Positions 1-8,310 of a DNA stretch of 64,000 nucleotides are shown piece after piece (positions within the stretch are counted from its first letter, which is position 1; the number at the start of each line of letters is the position of its first letter). This DNA comes from a virus. The notes beneath the pieces are model-generated. The model had not been told where the DNA came from, did no database searches, and saw nothing but the letters and a program-made list of their open reading frames with translations. The translations under genes and the position numbers were made by a program. Location of the stretch: the IMG/VR virus record IMGVR_UViG_3300042544_001590, positions 143,490 through 207,489 of that record; one strand, written 5' to 3'.

Positions 1-240
1 CAAGCATATTTAAAAGGGTTGACGGATGCCGAAGACCGAATCATCGACAACCTGATCAATCTCCTAAATGATTCCAAATATGACGTTCCGTTTCCCAACC
101 CCAAGTTGGAAATCGTGAGACATATCATCAAGGATCGCTCGGATTATTATCACAATCTTGCCAAGAGAATTAATAATATGGGTGGATCATTTAGAAAAAA
201 ATTGGCACAACAAAAGGATTATCTTGACAACGCCAGATAA
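1..240 (+). CDS. C-terminal fragment of unknown phage protein
   Basis: The reading frame is open from the first base of the window, so only the C-terminal 79 residues are present and the true start lies upstream. A TTG at 19 is internal and unlikely to be the start. The fragment is charged and predicted helical, and ends in a basic segment (KKLAQQKDYLDNAR). It lies upstream of uvsX on the same strand, where T4-like phages often carry recombination accessory genes, but I see no diagnostic motif and assign no function. Confidence 0.6.
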   Translation, partial: QAYLKGLTDAEDRIIDNLINLLNDSKYDVPFPNPKLEIVRHIIKDRSDYYHNLAKRINNMGGSFRKKLAQQKDYLDNAR

Positions 241-258
241 ACAATTAAATCTACACAT

Positions 259-615
259 ATGAAAGAAAACAAGCACATCGTAATCATCGACAATATTGGG
301 CGCAACATCATCGGCAAGCTGGTGAACGAAACCGACACCACCCTGACACTCCATAATCCGGTGATCGTATTTGTCCAGCCAGAACAAAGCGGACAGATTC
401 AGGTTCAGAGCTTCCCCGTATTCTTCTTTGAGTTCATCAACAAGGACTTCAGGGGGCAAAACAATTGGACTTATCAGAAGGCTAATATCACCACAAGTGA
501 TGTTGTTCTAGATGATAGGATTCTCATTCAATATGAGAAGATCAACACTCCTCCGGAGGAACCACAGGCGGCTCCAAGCGCATCGCCTAAAATTATTTCA
601 ATCGATTCTCTGTAA
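259..615 (+). CDS. Conserved hypothetical protein, possibly Sm-like beta-barrel
   Basis: 118 residues. The first 80 look beta-rich, beginning IVIIDNIGRNIIGKLVNE, which is the look of a small barrel in which a glycine-containing strand is followed by 'ETDTTLTLHNP'. The C-terminal 30 residues are Pro/Ala/Ser-rich and probably disordered. Similar short proteins are common near recombination genes in T4-like phages, but I cannot name the family. It is preceded by a 19-nt gap and its stop overlaps the next start by one base (TAATG), so the two are probably co-translated. Confidence 0.75.
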   Translation: MKENKHIVIIDNIGRNIIGKLVNETDTTLTLHNPVIVFVQPEQSGQIQVQSFPVFFFEFINKDFRGQNNWTYQKANITTSDVVLDDRILIQYEKINTPPEEPQAAPSASPKIISIDSL

Positions 616-881
616 TGTCACCTTCTGATTTCGCATACTGGTTGACCGGATACTTTGAAATCTCCGATAGTAATAATCTGAGTCCTCAACAGGTTCAGAT
701 TATTCGGGATCATCTGGCTTTGGTATTTGAAAAGGTTACACCCGATAGAAAGGGATATGAACCGTTGGATACCAGATCTACCGGATTATCAGCTATAGGA
801 TTGTGTGGACAACCGCAAGAGATTGATTGGACGAAATTACCGAAAATGAAATCATATAAAGTAGAAACAAGATACTGTTAA
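615..881 (+). CDS. Small conserved phage protein of unknown function
   Basis: 88 residues. The N-terminal half carries a pattern seen in many phage small proteins (FAYWLTGYFEI, then LSPQQVQIIRDHLALVFEKV), probably a two-helix unit. The C-terminal part is Lys/Thr-rich and ends in Cys. It starts at the base where the previous gene stops and is followed by TAA-ATT-ATG of uvsX, a tight coupling seen again elsewhere in the window. I do not know its function. Confidence 0.75.
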   Translation: MSPSDFAYWLTGYFEISDSNNLSPQQVQIIRDHLALVFEKVTPDRKGYEPLDTRSTGLSAIGLCGQPQEIDWTKLPKMKSYKVETRYC

Positions 882-884
882 ATT

Positions 885-2009
885 ATGTCAAAAGAAATAG
901 ATAAAGAATTATTCGCCTCCCTGAAATCGTTGGATGATGTGGTGCCTTATGCATCGTTCCTAAGTGAATCCACGCTGTCATCGGTTGATGATTGGATTGA
1001 TACGGGAAGTATGGTGTTGAATGCCCTGATTTCCGGTTCTCTATATGGGGGTGTCCCCAAGGGACGATTGGTGCAATTTGCGGGTCCATCAATGTGTGGA
1101 AAATCATACTTCGCATTGCAAATCGCCGCAAATGCCCAAAAGAAAGGTATGATTCCCGTCATCTTTGATTCGGAAGGTGCCATTGATCCTGAGACTGCCA
1201 AGAACTTCGGTTTGGATACCACCAAGGTCAAGTATGTGGGCTGTGAATCGGCGGAACAAACAAGAAACGCTATTTTCAAGTTCCTGACAAGTGTTAGGGA
1301 GAAGAAACAGAATGGTAAGTTTATTATCATCATTGACTCTCTGGCAAACCTCAATTCTGAGATGGAATTGAAGAGGATGGATAAGGATTCCACTTCTGCT
1401 GACATGGGAACCTTCGCCAAATCGGTGAAGAGTCTGTTGAAGACTTGCACCAATATGGGAACCTTAACAAAGACTCCGATCATCATCACCAACCATGTGT
1501 ATGATGATCCTAGCCAAATGTATCCATCATTGGAGAAGAACATGTCGGGTGGTAAGTCCGCTGTTTATCTTCCATCGGTGAACGTGCAGCTTGCCAGAGA
1601 ATTGGTTCGGGATGAGAAAAATACCCAAGTTGTGGATAAGCTTTCCGCTTCCCAGAAGAATTACTCCGGTGTCGTGCTACACGCTCTGATCACCAAGAAC
1701 CGCTTTGCCAAACAATATCTGGAAGGTAAGATTTATCTCTCCTTTAGCAAGGGTCTGGACAAGTATTTCGGTCTTCTTGATATCATGAAGGGTATGGGTG
1801 TTGTCACATTGGATGGACAGACATACAGCGATTGGGAGAAGAATAAAATCGGCAAATATAAAACATGGTCGAAGGACATTGATTTATGGGAAAATAGATT
1901 GCTTCCAGAACTTGAGAAGCGCATCAAAATCCATTGGGCATATGGTTCTTCTCCTGAAGACGATGATCTGGTGGCATTGGAAGAGGATGATGAATTAGAT
2001 GCAGATTGA
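885..2009 (+). CDS. uvsX: UvsX-like RecA family recombinase
   Basis: 374 residues, close to T4 UvsX (about 390). It is a strand-exchange ATPase that coats single-stranded DNA and promotes recombination-dependent replication and repair. Walker A is GPSMCGKS (about 67-74) and Walker B is the hydrophobic strand FIIIID (about 146-151). The C-terminus is strongly acidic (DDDLVALEEDDELDAD), typical of RecA-family regulatory tails. It is the fourth plus-strand gene in a tightly packed run. Its last ten bases overlap the start of a truncated methyltransferase remnant. Confidence 0.95.
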   Translation: MSKEIDKELFASLKSLDDVVPYASFLSESTLSSVDDWIDTGSMVLNALISGSLYGGVPKGRLVQFAGPSMCGKSYFALQIAANAQKKGMIPVIFDSEGAIDPETAKNFGLDTTKVKYVGCESAEQTRNAIFKFLTSVREKKQNGKFIIIIDSLANLNSEMELKRMDKDSTSADMGTFAKSVKSLLKTCTNMGTLTKTPIIITNHVYDDPSQMYPSLEKNMSGGKSAVYLPSVNVQLARELVRDEKNTQVVDKLSASQKNYSGVVLHALITKNRFAKQYLEGKIYLSFSKGLDKYFGLLDIMKGMGVVTLDGQTYSDWEKNKIGKYKTWSKDIDLWENRLLPELEKRIKIHWAYGSSPEDDDLVALEEDDELDAD

Positions 2010-2115
2010 AAAAGGTATCCACTTGTTTCATGGTGATTGCTTGGAAGTCCTCAAAAAGATTCCAAGCAATTTTTGTAATGATCACCAATCGCTATTAAGA
2101 TTATCTTTCGGGTAA
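1999..2115 (+). pseudogene. Truncated N-terminus of a DNA methyltransferase
   Basis: An ATG at 1999, overlapping the end of uvsX, opens a 38-codon frame. Its first 25 residues include HLFHGDCLEVLKKIPSNF. This is the usual opening of N6-adenine or N4-cytosine DNA methyltransferases, in which a 'GDCLEVLK.IP' strand-helix is normally followed within a few residues by the catalytic DPPY block. Here similarity stops at about 2076, and the frame runs antisense into the 3' end of the minus-strand Mom-like gene before stopping at 2115. I read it as the stump of a methyltransferase gene whose remainder was replaced by the Mom-like gene. A short expressed peptide cannot be excluded. Confidence 0.6.
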
Positions 2116-2726
2116 GGCATTGGTTTGTGTTTCAATTCACTTATTATTCTTTTACGGTCTTTTTTATGTAGAATGTAAACGTATCTATGTTTTTTCTTTA
2201 TTTTGACCCTTTCATAATTGGGATCAATTTTAAGCAATTCTTCGCGTTTAATCGTGTTATATACAACACAAACACTTCTTTGATTTGTGAGTTTTCCATT
2301 TATTCTATGTAAATAACCTTGTCCAAGCGAAAGGTTATTACCTTGATATATCCAATTCGTTGCTTGATAAATAGTTCCTAAATGATTCGCCATTGGATCG
2401 GAATAACTGACCAAAACTTTTATATTGGTATTTTTTCTCAACCAATCAAAGGTTTTGCCTATGAAATAGCTTTCACTATTTTTAGGTGCTTCATCAACAA
2501 GCCACAATCTTTTCAGTTCCAAAACATCTTTATTCTCTAAATTGGGGGTAATGGATTTAACAGTTTGTCTGCCAACGGGAAACCCATACACGGCAACACC
2601 GATCAAATTATCCTCATCAAATAATCCCAATGAATACCTAGAAGGAGTCCAACTGTGGGAATAGTGGTTTTCCTTTATTAACTTTTTCGCCAAGTTTGTA
2701 TCTATTAAATCAATCGTGTAATTCAT
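2082..2726 (-). CDS. Mom-like GNAT-fold DNA modification protein
   Basis: 214 residues. The order of motifs matches the phage Mu Mom family of GNAT-like proteins, which convert adenine in DNA to an acylamino form and block restriction: KENHYSHSW near the N-terminus, YSLGLFDEDNLIGVAVYGFP, LELKRLWLVDEAPKNSES, then LVSYSDPMANHLGTIYQATN. The C-terminal 60 residues are very Lys-rich (RVKIKKKHRYVYILHKKDRKR) and suit DNA binding. Its ATG is preceded by ATAAATT plus 5 nt, a near match to the late promoter rule. It is opposite in strand to uvsX and cuts into a methyltransferase remnant. The family call is from motif memory. A related domain carried by homing endonucleases is the main alternative. Confidence 0.7.
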   Translation of the reverse strand: MNYTIDLIDTNLAKKLIKENHYSHSWTPSRYSLGLFDEDNLIGVAVYGFPVGRQTVKSITPNLENKDVLELKRLWLVDEAPKNSESYFIGKTFDWLRKNTNIKVLVSYSDPMANHLGTIYQATNWIYQGNNLSLGQGYLHRINGKLTNQRSVCVVYNTIKREELLKIDPNYERVKIKKKHRYVYILHKKDRKRIISELKHKPMPYPKDNLNSDW

Positions 2727-2737
2727 GATTCAATTTA

Positions 2738-4387
2738 TCACTCATTCAAAAACAACCAATGAGCATAATTTATGGGTTTTTTAAATCCACGATCTCTATA
2801 CTCTCCGATGTTGTTGAGATGTCTGTCTTTATTGACCTGTTCGGTCATGTAACCCATGACACCTTCTTCATCTTCGGGATTATCTTTTTTGAGTTTGATT
2901 AGATATTTGGATATGGCATCAATTTTTTCATAATCTGGATCATCATCATCCATCATTTCTCTTAATTTTTCTTCAATTTCTGGTGCCGACAATCCAGCAA
3001 CTTCACCTTCAATATTAATCTTCGGTTTCTTTACACCCTTTTCCTTTAATTTTTTTTCAGCTTCCCATTTCTTACCTCGTTTTTCATATTCTCCTTGACG
3101 AATCATTCTCGCGTCTTCTCTAGATTGAGCTTTTTCAGCCTTTTCATCATCTCTTGAAGATTTACTCACTATTGATAGTTTAAGTTTCGATAGAATATTT
3201 CTCCAGTTTGATAATATTCCACTTTCTTCGTCAGTTATAATCCCCTCATTAACCAAATCATCCAGAAGACCATCATCCAAAGTATCATATACAGATTGAT
3301 ATCTGTCTTTCTTGAGTAGCATTTCCGCTTCGTTTTGGTATGAAGAAGTCTTTAAATTTCTTTTATAATATTTTAAAACCACTCCACCCGCATTACCCAT
3401 AACATTAATTATAAATTTTTGAATTTTTTCATCGGTGATGTCTTGATTAGATTCAATACGAGCCTCAATATTTCTCAGTACTTCATTAAATGTTGCTTGG
3501 GGGGTATTCTTCAACAAGTCTCTTTCATATTTGATGTTTTCTTGAGTGTCTAAACCCACACCTCTCATCTCTTCATCATTATCTTTATTCAAATTTGCAA
3601 TTTGTTGTTTATATGAAATCAACTGTTTTAGAGTATCCCTAAATATAGTAAGGGGAGTGTTGTTATCAACATCGAGTTCTGGTTGAACGAAATTTGTATC
3701 GGCATGATAGATAGACGAAGTTATACCTTTTGGTAATTTTTTAGATTTTTTAAGTTTTTGAATTATTGAACGGGCTTTATTTTGAATAATATAAGCCTCT
3801 TCCATACTCATACCAAACATTTCTTCTTTTTTTGCTGTTGTTCCATATGCGAAATTGGAGCTTCCTCTTTTTTGGAAGTGCTTATCAGCATAATCATAAA
3901 TATTTTTTTGATTTAATAATTTTTTTGCAAATTGCTGGGACAACGCAATTTCTGGATACGCTTTCACTATCAATCTCAACATAAATTCTTGTTGTAATTG
4001 TGTATTATCTGCATTTTTTGGAGCAAATTTAGCATATTCGGGTGTATATGCTCTTGTTTTTCTACTTCCTATTCTTTCTTCCGGCGTGAGTGGTCTGATT
4101 GCTAAATCTTGAACACTTTGGTCAAACCCAACACTTTTATTAATTCCAATCTTTGCAAGATTCTCCGCAGATAAAAAATTGAATAAAGATTTGGTCACGT
4201 ATTCCAACCTTCTATGTCCGAGAGTTGGGCTAGGTGGTGCTTTTGGGTGTCCTTTCATTATTCCCTGCACCTGTAAATATAAATTTTCAAAGTCTGGAAA
4301 TTCATTTCTCCAAAAGGGACTAAATCGAGCCATTTCGTTCAATACCTGCACTTTTTCCACTAGATAATCAAAGCCGTAATTTCTCAT
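2738..4387 (-). CDS. Probable head-internal protein with capsid-targeting-like N-terminus
   Basis: 549 residues, no recognised enzyme motif. The N-terminus (MRNYGFDYLVEKVQVLNEMA) resembles the shared peptide found on about a dozen proteins here, with a possible prohead-protease site LNE. The rest is charged, helical and rich in Lys, Asn and Glu, with a segment around 395-470 of almost uninterrupted charged coil (DDEKAEKAQSREDARM). It ends in a hydrophobic YAHWLFLNE. Base composition is more AT-rich in the middle than at the ends. The late box CTAAATA lies 5 nt before the ATG, so it is expressed late, probably as a virion component. Confidence 0.7.
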   Translation of the reverse strand: MRNYGFDYLVEKVQVLNEMARFSPFWRNEFPDFENLYLQVQGIMKGHPKAPPSPTLGHRRLEYVTKSLFNFLSAENLAKIGINKSVGFDQSVQDLAIRPLTPEERIGSRKTRAYTPEYAKFAPKNADNTQLQQEFMLRLIVKAYPEIALSQQFAKKLLNQKNIYDYADKHFQKRGSSNFAYGTTAKKEEMFGMSMEEAYIIQNKARSIIQKLKKSKKLPKGITSSIYHADTNFVQPELDVDNNTPLTIFRDTLKQLISYKQQIANLNKDNDEEMRGVGLDTQENIKYERDLLKNTPQATFNEVLRNIEARIESNQDITDEKIQKFIINVMGNAGGVVLKYYKRNLKTSSYQNEAEMLLKKDRYQSVYDTLDDGLLDDLVNEGIITDEESGILSNWRNILSKLKLSIVSKSSRDDEKAEKAQSREDARMIRQGEYEKRGKKWEAEKKLKEKGVKKPKINIEGEVAGLSAPEIEEKLREMMDDDDPDYEKIDAISKYLIKLKKDNPEDEEGVMGYMTEQVNKDRHLNNIGEYRDRGFKKPINYAHWLFLNE

Positions 4388-4392
4388 ACTGT

Positions 4393-4415
4393 TATTTAGT
4401 CATAATAATTAAATA
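4393..4415. promoter_or_regulatory. Divergent pair of late promoters
   Basis: On the minus strand CTAAATA (4393-4399) ends 5 nt before the ATG at 4387. On the plus strand TTAAATA (4409-4415) ends 5 nt before the ATG at 4421. Both match the late box used throughout the window, in a 33-bp intergenic region that leaves no room for a Shine-Dalgarno site. Confidence 0.75.
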
Positions 4416-4420
4416 ATGTT

Positions 4421-5152
4421 ATGATTTCATTCTCACAATACTTTCTAATCAAAGAAGCGTTTGATACTGTCACCGAATTCATGTTAAATCCTGAAAATTC
4501 AGATAAGGATTATGATGAACTTATTGCAGAATTCGAGGCATCAGGTGGGGAGGTCATCGGTTCCGGTTCGTTTGGTATCGTGTATTCCCATCCTAAGTGG
4601 CCGTATGTTCTAAAGGTTTTCTCTTGGGATGATCCTTACTTAAAATTCGCTAGATATGCTCACGATAATCCTCATCCATCTTTTCCCAAATTCTTCGGCA
4701 AACCACAAAGAGTAGTCCCCCAATTCACACGATACAAGGACGAAGCAAAACAATATTTGGCTAGAATTGAAAGGCTTAATCCGACTCCTGTTAATGTTTT
4801 GGGACTAATAGATAATAATCTGATGCTTTATTTTCATTTGAAAGAAAATCCTAAATTAATACAAGATAGGACACAATTCATGAAATTGTCTTCCAAAGTT
4901 AAATCTTTACCAAAAGCTGTTTATAATCTGTTGGAAGGATGGTATCTGCTCCGCAGAGATTTACCTGATCTGAATCCCGATTTACACGGAGATAATGTGA
5001 TGATGCGAGATGATGGTCAATATGTTTGGGTTGATCCGGTCTGGACAGGAGATGAGAATATTGATAATCCTCTGACTGCCGCTATGACATCCAAGGATTA
5101 CGAACCTAGTAACATGCTTAAAGGAGGGAGAACAAAGTTGACTTCCCGATAA
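4421..5152 (+). CDS. Protein-kinase-like protein with capsid-targeting-like N-terminus
   Basis: 243 residues. The N-terminus (MISFSQYFLIKEAF) resembles the capsid-targeting peptide of the other late proteins, with IKE as a possible protease site. The body has kinase features in order: a glycine loop GSGSFGIV (47-54), a candidate ATP-binding lysine in VLKVF (about 65), a catalytic loop PDLHGDNVMM (about 186-195) with Asp and Asn placed as in eukaryotic-like and choline/HipA-type kinases, and VDPV (about 204-207) where DFG normally sits. It carries a late promoter. I infer a kinase packaged into the head and injected to phosphorylate host proteins at infection. The substrate is unknown. Confidence 0.7.
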   Translation: MISFSQYFLIKEAFDTVTEFMLNPENSDKDYDELIAEFEASGGEVIGSGSFGIVYSHPKWPYVLKVFSWDDPYLKFARYAHDNPHPSFPKFFGKPQRVVPQFTRYKDEAKQYLARIERLNPTPVNVLGLIDNNLMLYFHLKENPKLIQDRTQFMKLSSKVKSLPKAVYNLLEGWYLLRRDLPDLNPDLHGDNVMMRDDGQYVWVDPVWTGDENIDNPLTAAMTSKDYEPSNMLKGGRTKLTSR

Positions 5153-5165
5153 GACATGGTAAGGT
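5138..5165 (+). promoter_or_regulatory. Early promoter
   Basis: TTGACT (5138-5143), 16-nt spacer, TAAGGT (5160-5165), then 6 nt (AATTCC) to the ATG at 5172. The same arrangement, including TAATTCCATG, occurs before 54247. The predicted transcript starts at or next to the ATG. Confidence 0.6.
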
Positions 5166-5171
5166 AATTCC

Positions 5172-5852
5172 ATGGAAAATACTAACGTCTCGTCCAACAT
5201 CGCCATTTTTACGGCAACAAAAGGTAATAACGGACAATTCCCATTAGCCCAAACAGCGTTGAAATTGAATCTGGATGAATTTATTCACCCAAAATTCAAC
5301 AATCGCCAAGGATTACCCAAGGTTTACAACGAATTCCTAGACTTGGCTATTAGGGAGAAATTTGAATACGTCATGTTCATCCACGATGATGTCCATCTGG
5401 AACACGATCCCCGCCCAAAGCTGGAGAAGCTGTTTCAGGAATACGATATCGTAGGTGTGGCAGGATGTTCCAAAGCAGAAATAGAGTCCCCCGCACTTTG
5501 GCACATCATGGGTGGGGGGTTTGGAGGTGGCTTTCTACATGGTGCGGTAGCTCACGGCAACGCTGATAGGAAGCACATGACGAGCTTTGGTGTATATCCC
5601 CATCGCGTGGTGATGATTGATGGTGTTTTCATGGCATTTAATCGGAAAGCGATTGAAACGGTGAGATTTGACGAGGCTTGCCCATCAAGCTTTCATTTTT
5701 ACGATCTTTGCATGTGTGCTTCAGCTTTAGAAAGAGGCTTGAAAATTGGGGTGGGGGATGTTATGATAACTCACGAGTCACCGGGATTGCGAGAATTTAC
5801 AGAGGATTGGAAAGCTGGGGAGTCTTACTACCTAAACAAATATGGAAAATAA
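5172..5852 (+). CDS. StrF-type family 2 glycosyltransferase-like protein
   Basis: 226 residues. Key features are YVMFIHDDVHLEHDP (about 61-75), where the DDV replaces the DXD metal site of GT-A enzymes, IVGVAGCSKAEIESPALWH, then MIDGVFMAFNRKA and a late HFYDLCMCASALERGL. This is the pattern of the StrF-like glycosyltransferase-2 domain. It would transfer a sugar from a nucleotide donor. The acceptor (host surface, DNA or protein) is not visible. Unlike the late glycan genes in this window it has an early-type promoter, so an early role such as altering the host envelope is possible. It overlaps the next gene by 11 nt. Confidence 0.75.
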   Translation: MENTNVSSNIAIFTATKGNNGQFPLAQTALKLNLDEFIHPKFNNRQGLPKVYNEFLDLAIREKFEYVMFIHDDVHLEHDPRPKLEKLFQEYDIVGVAGCSKAEIESPALWHIMGGGFGGGFLHGAVAHGNADRKHMTSFGVYPHRVVMIDGVFMAFNRKAIETVRFDEACPSSFHFYDLCMCASALERGLKIGVGDVMITHESPGLREFTEDWKAGESYYLNKYGK

Positions 5853-6222
5853 AGAAGAAATAGTCCTCATTAAAGGAGAAGAGTGGAAGATGACGATGAT
5901 TGATGCTCCTGATTATACCGGAAAGTCTGATAGACTCAACCCCAAGTATAATTTTGAATACAAATCGGATTTTTCGTGGGGGGATTACACGAAAGTTATT
6001 TACGATTTTATTAATGATAATTTGAAATCCGCACTGAAGAAGGATAATGTTGAAGACCTGACAGATGATGAGAAATTTGCCATTGCCCAATCAGCGGGAG
6101 TTCGTATGAATAATTTGATGGTTGATGATAAATTCAAATTGCAAACAGAAAAATGTGGCATCATTAAGGATGGTGATAAGTGGGTGGTATTAACTGAAAA
6201 TGAAGGATGGATAATGAGATGA
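5842..6222 (+). CDS. Hypothetical protein
   Basis: 126 residues, acidic and Lys/Asp-rich, without recognised motif. The centre (DKFAIAQSAGVRMNNL-type helix near 78-93) and C-terminal IKDGDKWVVLTENEGW look globular. It overlaps the glycosyltransferase upstream and the next gene downstream, so it belongs to the operon that leads into the replicative helicase. Confidence 0.65.
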   Translation: MENKEEIVLIKGEEWKMTMIDAPDYTGKSDRLNPKYNFEYKSDFSWGDYTKVIYDFINDNLKSALKKDNVEDLTDDEKFAIAQSAGVRMNNLMVDDKFKLQTEKCGIIKDGDKWVVLTENEGWIMR

Positions 6223-6431
6223 GTGAAAAATTTGAAGAACCGGAATGGTCGAAGGAAGCATCGAAAGAATTTTCTAAAGAATATTGTGAAAAAGTTGACA
6301 AGTCATTTGTAGAAGCCATTAATCATTATTACAATATTCTCGGAGAAACTGATAAAATTGACATCAAAAGGTGTTTACAACAGTGTATAGATAATACCAC
6401 CAAGAGTTACGGATTTAAAGTGAATGAGTGA
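6207..6431 (+). CDS. Small acidic hypothetical protein upstream of helicase
   Basis: 74 residues from the ATG at 6207. A second in-frame ATG at 6219 (MSEKFEEPEW) is an equally possible start. It is highly charged and helical (KEASKEFSKEYCEKVDKSF) with two Cys in the C-terminal half. It overlaps both neighbours and so is translationally linked to the helicase gene. Function unknown. Confidence 0.6.
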   Translation: MDNEMSEKFEEPEWSKEASKEFSKEYCEKVDKSFVEAINHYYNILGETDKIDIKRCLQQCIDNTTKSYGFKVNE

Positions 6432-7740
6432 AATTGATTTTGATTATTTTGAGAAAGTTCTGGTGAAGAACGCGATCACAAATGGGTCTTATCTCGCTTC
6501 CATCGCTGATTACGTCCAACCAAAATATTTTACTGATAAAAATATCGCAAAATATTTTGAGATTGTCGCGGATTTCTATGAGAAACGGCAAGCTCTTCCC
6601 ACATTTTCAGAGGTTAAAACGTATCTCACCACTGATGAACTCAAGACCAACTTCAAAAAGCTGATTGAGTCTTTCAAGGAGATTGATTCCAACCACAATG
6701 AGGATGAATTATACGAGAATACGGAAAGATTTCTCAAGGAACGGGGGATGTATCACTCCATTTTGGAGTCAGCGGAAGAAATATCGGAAGGAGAAGCTGA
6801 TACTGCCAAGATCGTGGAGAAATTTGAGAAGATTGCGGGTATTAATCTCAATGTTGACAAGGGAATTGAGCTTTATGGTGATGTTGAGAAGGTTATTGAT
6901 GACATTCTGAGTGATGAAGCTACCATTTCTTCCAAATGGCCATGGTTGGATGAGGCTCTTGGTGGAGGATTTCAAGAAGCTGGTAAGGCTCTGTATGTGT
7001 TTGCTGGACAATCCAACATTGGTAAGAGTATCTTCCTTGGTAACGTTGCTGCAAACATGGCATCCCAAGGTAAGCATGTGCTTGTGGTGACTTTGGAGAT
7101 GAGTGAAACGCTCTATGCCAAGAGAATTGCGTCCAATGTGACGAAGATTCCCATGAAGGAGTTCCGAAATTGTGTTCCCACGCTTAGACATGCTCTGGAA
7201 GAGGAACATAAGAACACTGATGGTAGAATTTACATCAAGGAATTTCCCCCATCAACGATTACTCCCAAGCAATTGGGAGCGTTCATCAAGAAGATGAAGG
7301 ATTCTGGTATTAGGATTGATGCTATTGTTCTTGACTACATCACCTTGATGACTGCTGCTGGTGTAAATTCCTATGAGAAAGGCAAGAACATCTGTGAACA
7401 GATCAGAGCGTTGACGTATGTATTTAAATGCCCTATAATTAGCGCATGTCAGCTAAATCGATCTGCTGTGGGGCAAAATAACCCTGATATGTCGGGTGTT
7501 GCAGAGAGTTTGGCAATTGTCATGACTGCTGACGTTATCACATCCATCTTCCAGAACGAGGAAGATCAGGAAATGGGTATTATCCGTCTGGGAATGATGA
7601 AAAACCGATTTGGTATGCGGGGAATGGTTCAAGCCATGAGGATTGACTACCAAACGCTCACCGTTTATCAATCGGAGGAAGATGAGGAAGAGTTGATGAA
7701 CGATGAAGAACTTAGTCTGCTTGAGAAGCTTTCGGAATAA
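6424..7740 (+). CDS. 41: DnaB-type replicative helicase (gp41-like)
   Basis: 438 residues, near T4 gp41 (475). It is the hexameric 5'-3' helicase that unwinds the fork and works with the primase encoded at 19108. An N-terminal helical domain (1-140) is followed by the RecA-like motor: Walker A GQSNIGKS (195-202), catalytic Glu in TLEMS (about 225), Walker B IDAIVLDY (298-305), a Gln sensor region SACQLNRSA, and KNRFGMRG near the arginine finger. The tail is acidic (EEDEEELMNDEELSLLEKL). It is last in the operon starting at 5172. Confidence 0.93.
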   Translation: MSEIDFDYFEKVLVKNAITNGSYLASIADYVQPKYFTDKNIAKYFEIVADFYEKRQALPTFSEVKTYLTTDELKTNFKKLIESFKEIDSNHNEDELYENTERFLKERGMYHSILESAEEISEGEADTAKIVEKFEKIAGINLNVDKGIELYGDVEKVIDDILSDEATISSKWPWLDEALGGGFQEAGKALYVFAGQSNIGKSIFLGNVAANMASQGKHVLVVTLEMSETLYAKRIASNVTKIPMKEFRNCVPTLRHALEEEHKNTDGRIYIKEFPPSTITPKQLGAFIKKMKDSGIRIDAIVLDYITLMTAAGVNSYEKGKNICEQIRALTYVFKCPIISACQLNRSAVGQNNPDMSGVAESLAIVMTADVITSIFQNEEDQEMGIIRLGMMKNRFGMRGMVQAMRIDYQTLTVYQSEEDEEELMNDEELSLLEKLSE

Positions 7741-7752
7741 AAAACAATTTTA

Positions 7753-7759
7753 CTAAATA
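7753..7759 (+). promoter_or_regulatory. Late promoter box
   Basis: CTAAATA, then ATTAA, then the ATG at 7765. It lies just after the helicase stop and gives the next gene late expression inside an early block. Confidence 0.65.
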
Positions 7760-7764
7760 ATTAA

Positions 7765-8262
7765 ATGAATAATTATTTCAAAGAATTGGGTTTAATTTAT
7801 GAAAATATTTTATTAGAGGCAAATTTATCAAATAAAAATCTTTTTTATGGCTTAAAAAGTATGCTGGATGGTGGAGATGATTTTGTATTGTTGACTGATA
7901 GAAACATCGACACGGACAACCAACAAACTATGAGTTGTCAATTTATTTATAAAGGAACTAGACATATTAAAGTTTTCACAGGAGCATTTTTTGAAAATAA
8001 AAATTATAATAATGTTTCACATATTACTGTTACTATATTTGAAGTAACCCCAGAGGGTAAAACAATATCTAAATTGGATACTAATGTATTCTATAATAAA
8101 GGTGGACACCTTGATCTTTCACACGATCCAGTAATATCTACGGTTGAGAATTTTGTAAAATATGTAAAATCAGTATTGGATAGGTCTGATAGGGATGGTG
8201 ATGATGAAATATTACCACCGAAATCTCCAAGCCCGATGAGTAAAAAATTGTTATCAGTTTGA
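7765..8262 (+). CDS. Late protein with capsid-targeting-like N-terminus
   Basis: 165 residues. The N-terminus MNNYFKELGLIYENILLEA carries the shared head-targeting pattern and a good prohead-protease-like site (LLE before A). The body is beta-rich (HIKVFTGAFFENKNYNNVSH) and ends in a Pro/Ser-rich tail. It is clearly more AT-rich than the flanking helicase and phosphoesterase genes, which suggests separate acquisition. Its own late promoter lies 5 nt upstream. Biochemical role unknown. I infer a small internal head protein. Confidence 0.65.
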   Translation: MNNYFKELGLIYENILLEANLSNKNLFYGLKSMLDGGDDFVLLTDRNIDTDNQQTMSCQFIYKGTRHIKVFTGAFFENKNYNNVSHITVTIFEVTPEGKTISKLDTNVFYNKGGHLDLSHDPVISTVENFVKYVKSVLDRSDRDGDDEILPPKSPSPMSKKLLSV

Positions 8263-8276
8263 TAGTGTCCTTTGTA

Positions 8277-8304
8277 TTGATTTGTCCTGATCCCATGCTA
8301 AGAT
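8277..8304 (+). promoter_or_regulatory. Early promoter
   Basis: TTGATT (8277-8282), 16-nt spacer, TAAGAT (8299-8304), 6 nt to the ATG at 8311. Confidence 0.6.
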
Positions 8305-8310
8305 TCCTAC

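Noticed and set aside
947-1543. 198-codon minus-strand frame within uvsX
   Set aside because: Antisense to a certain recombinase gene, without motif or promoter.
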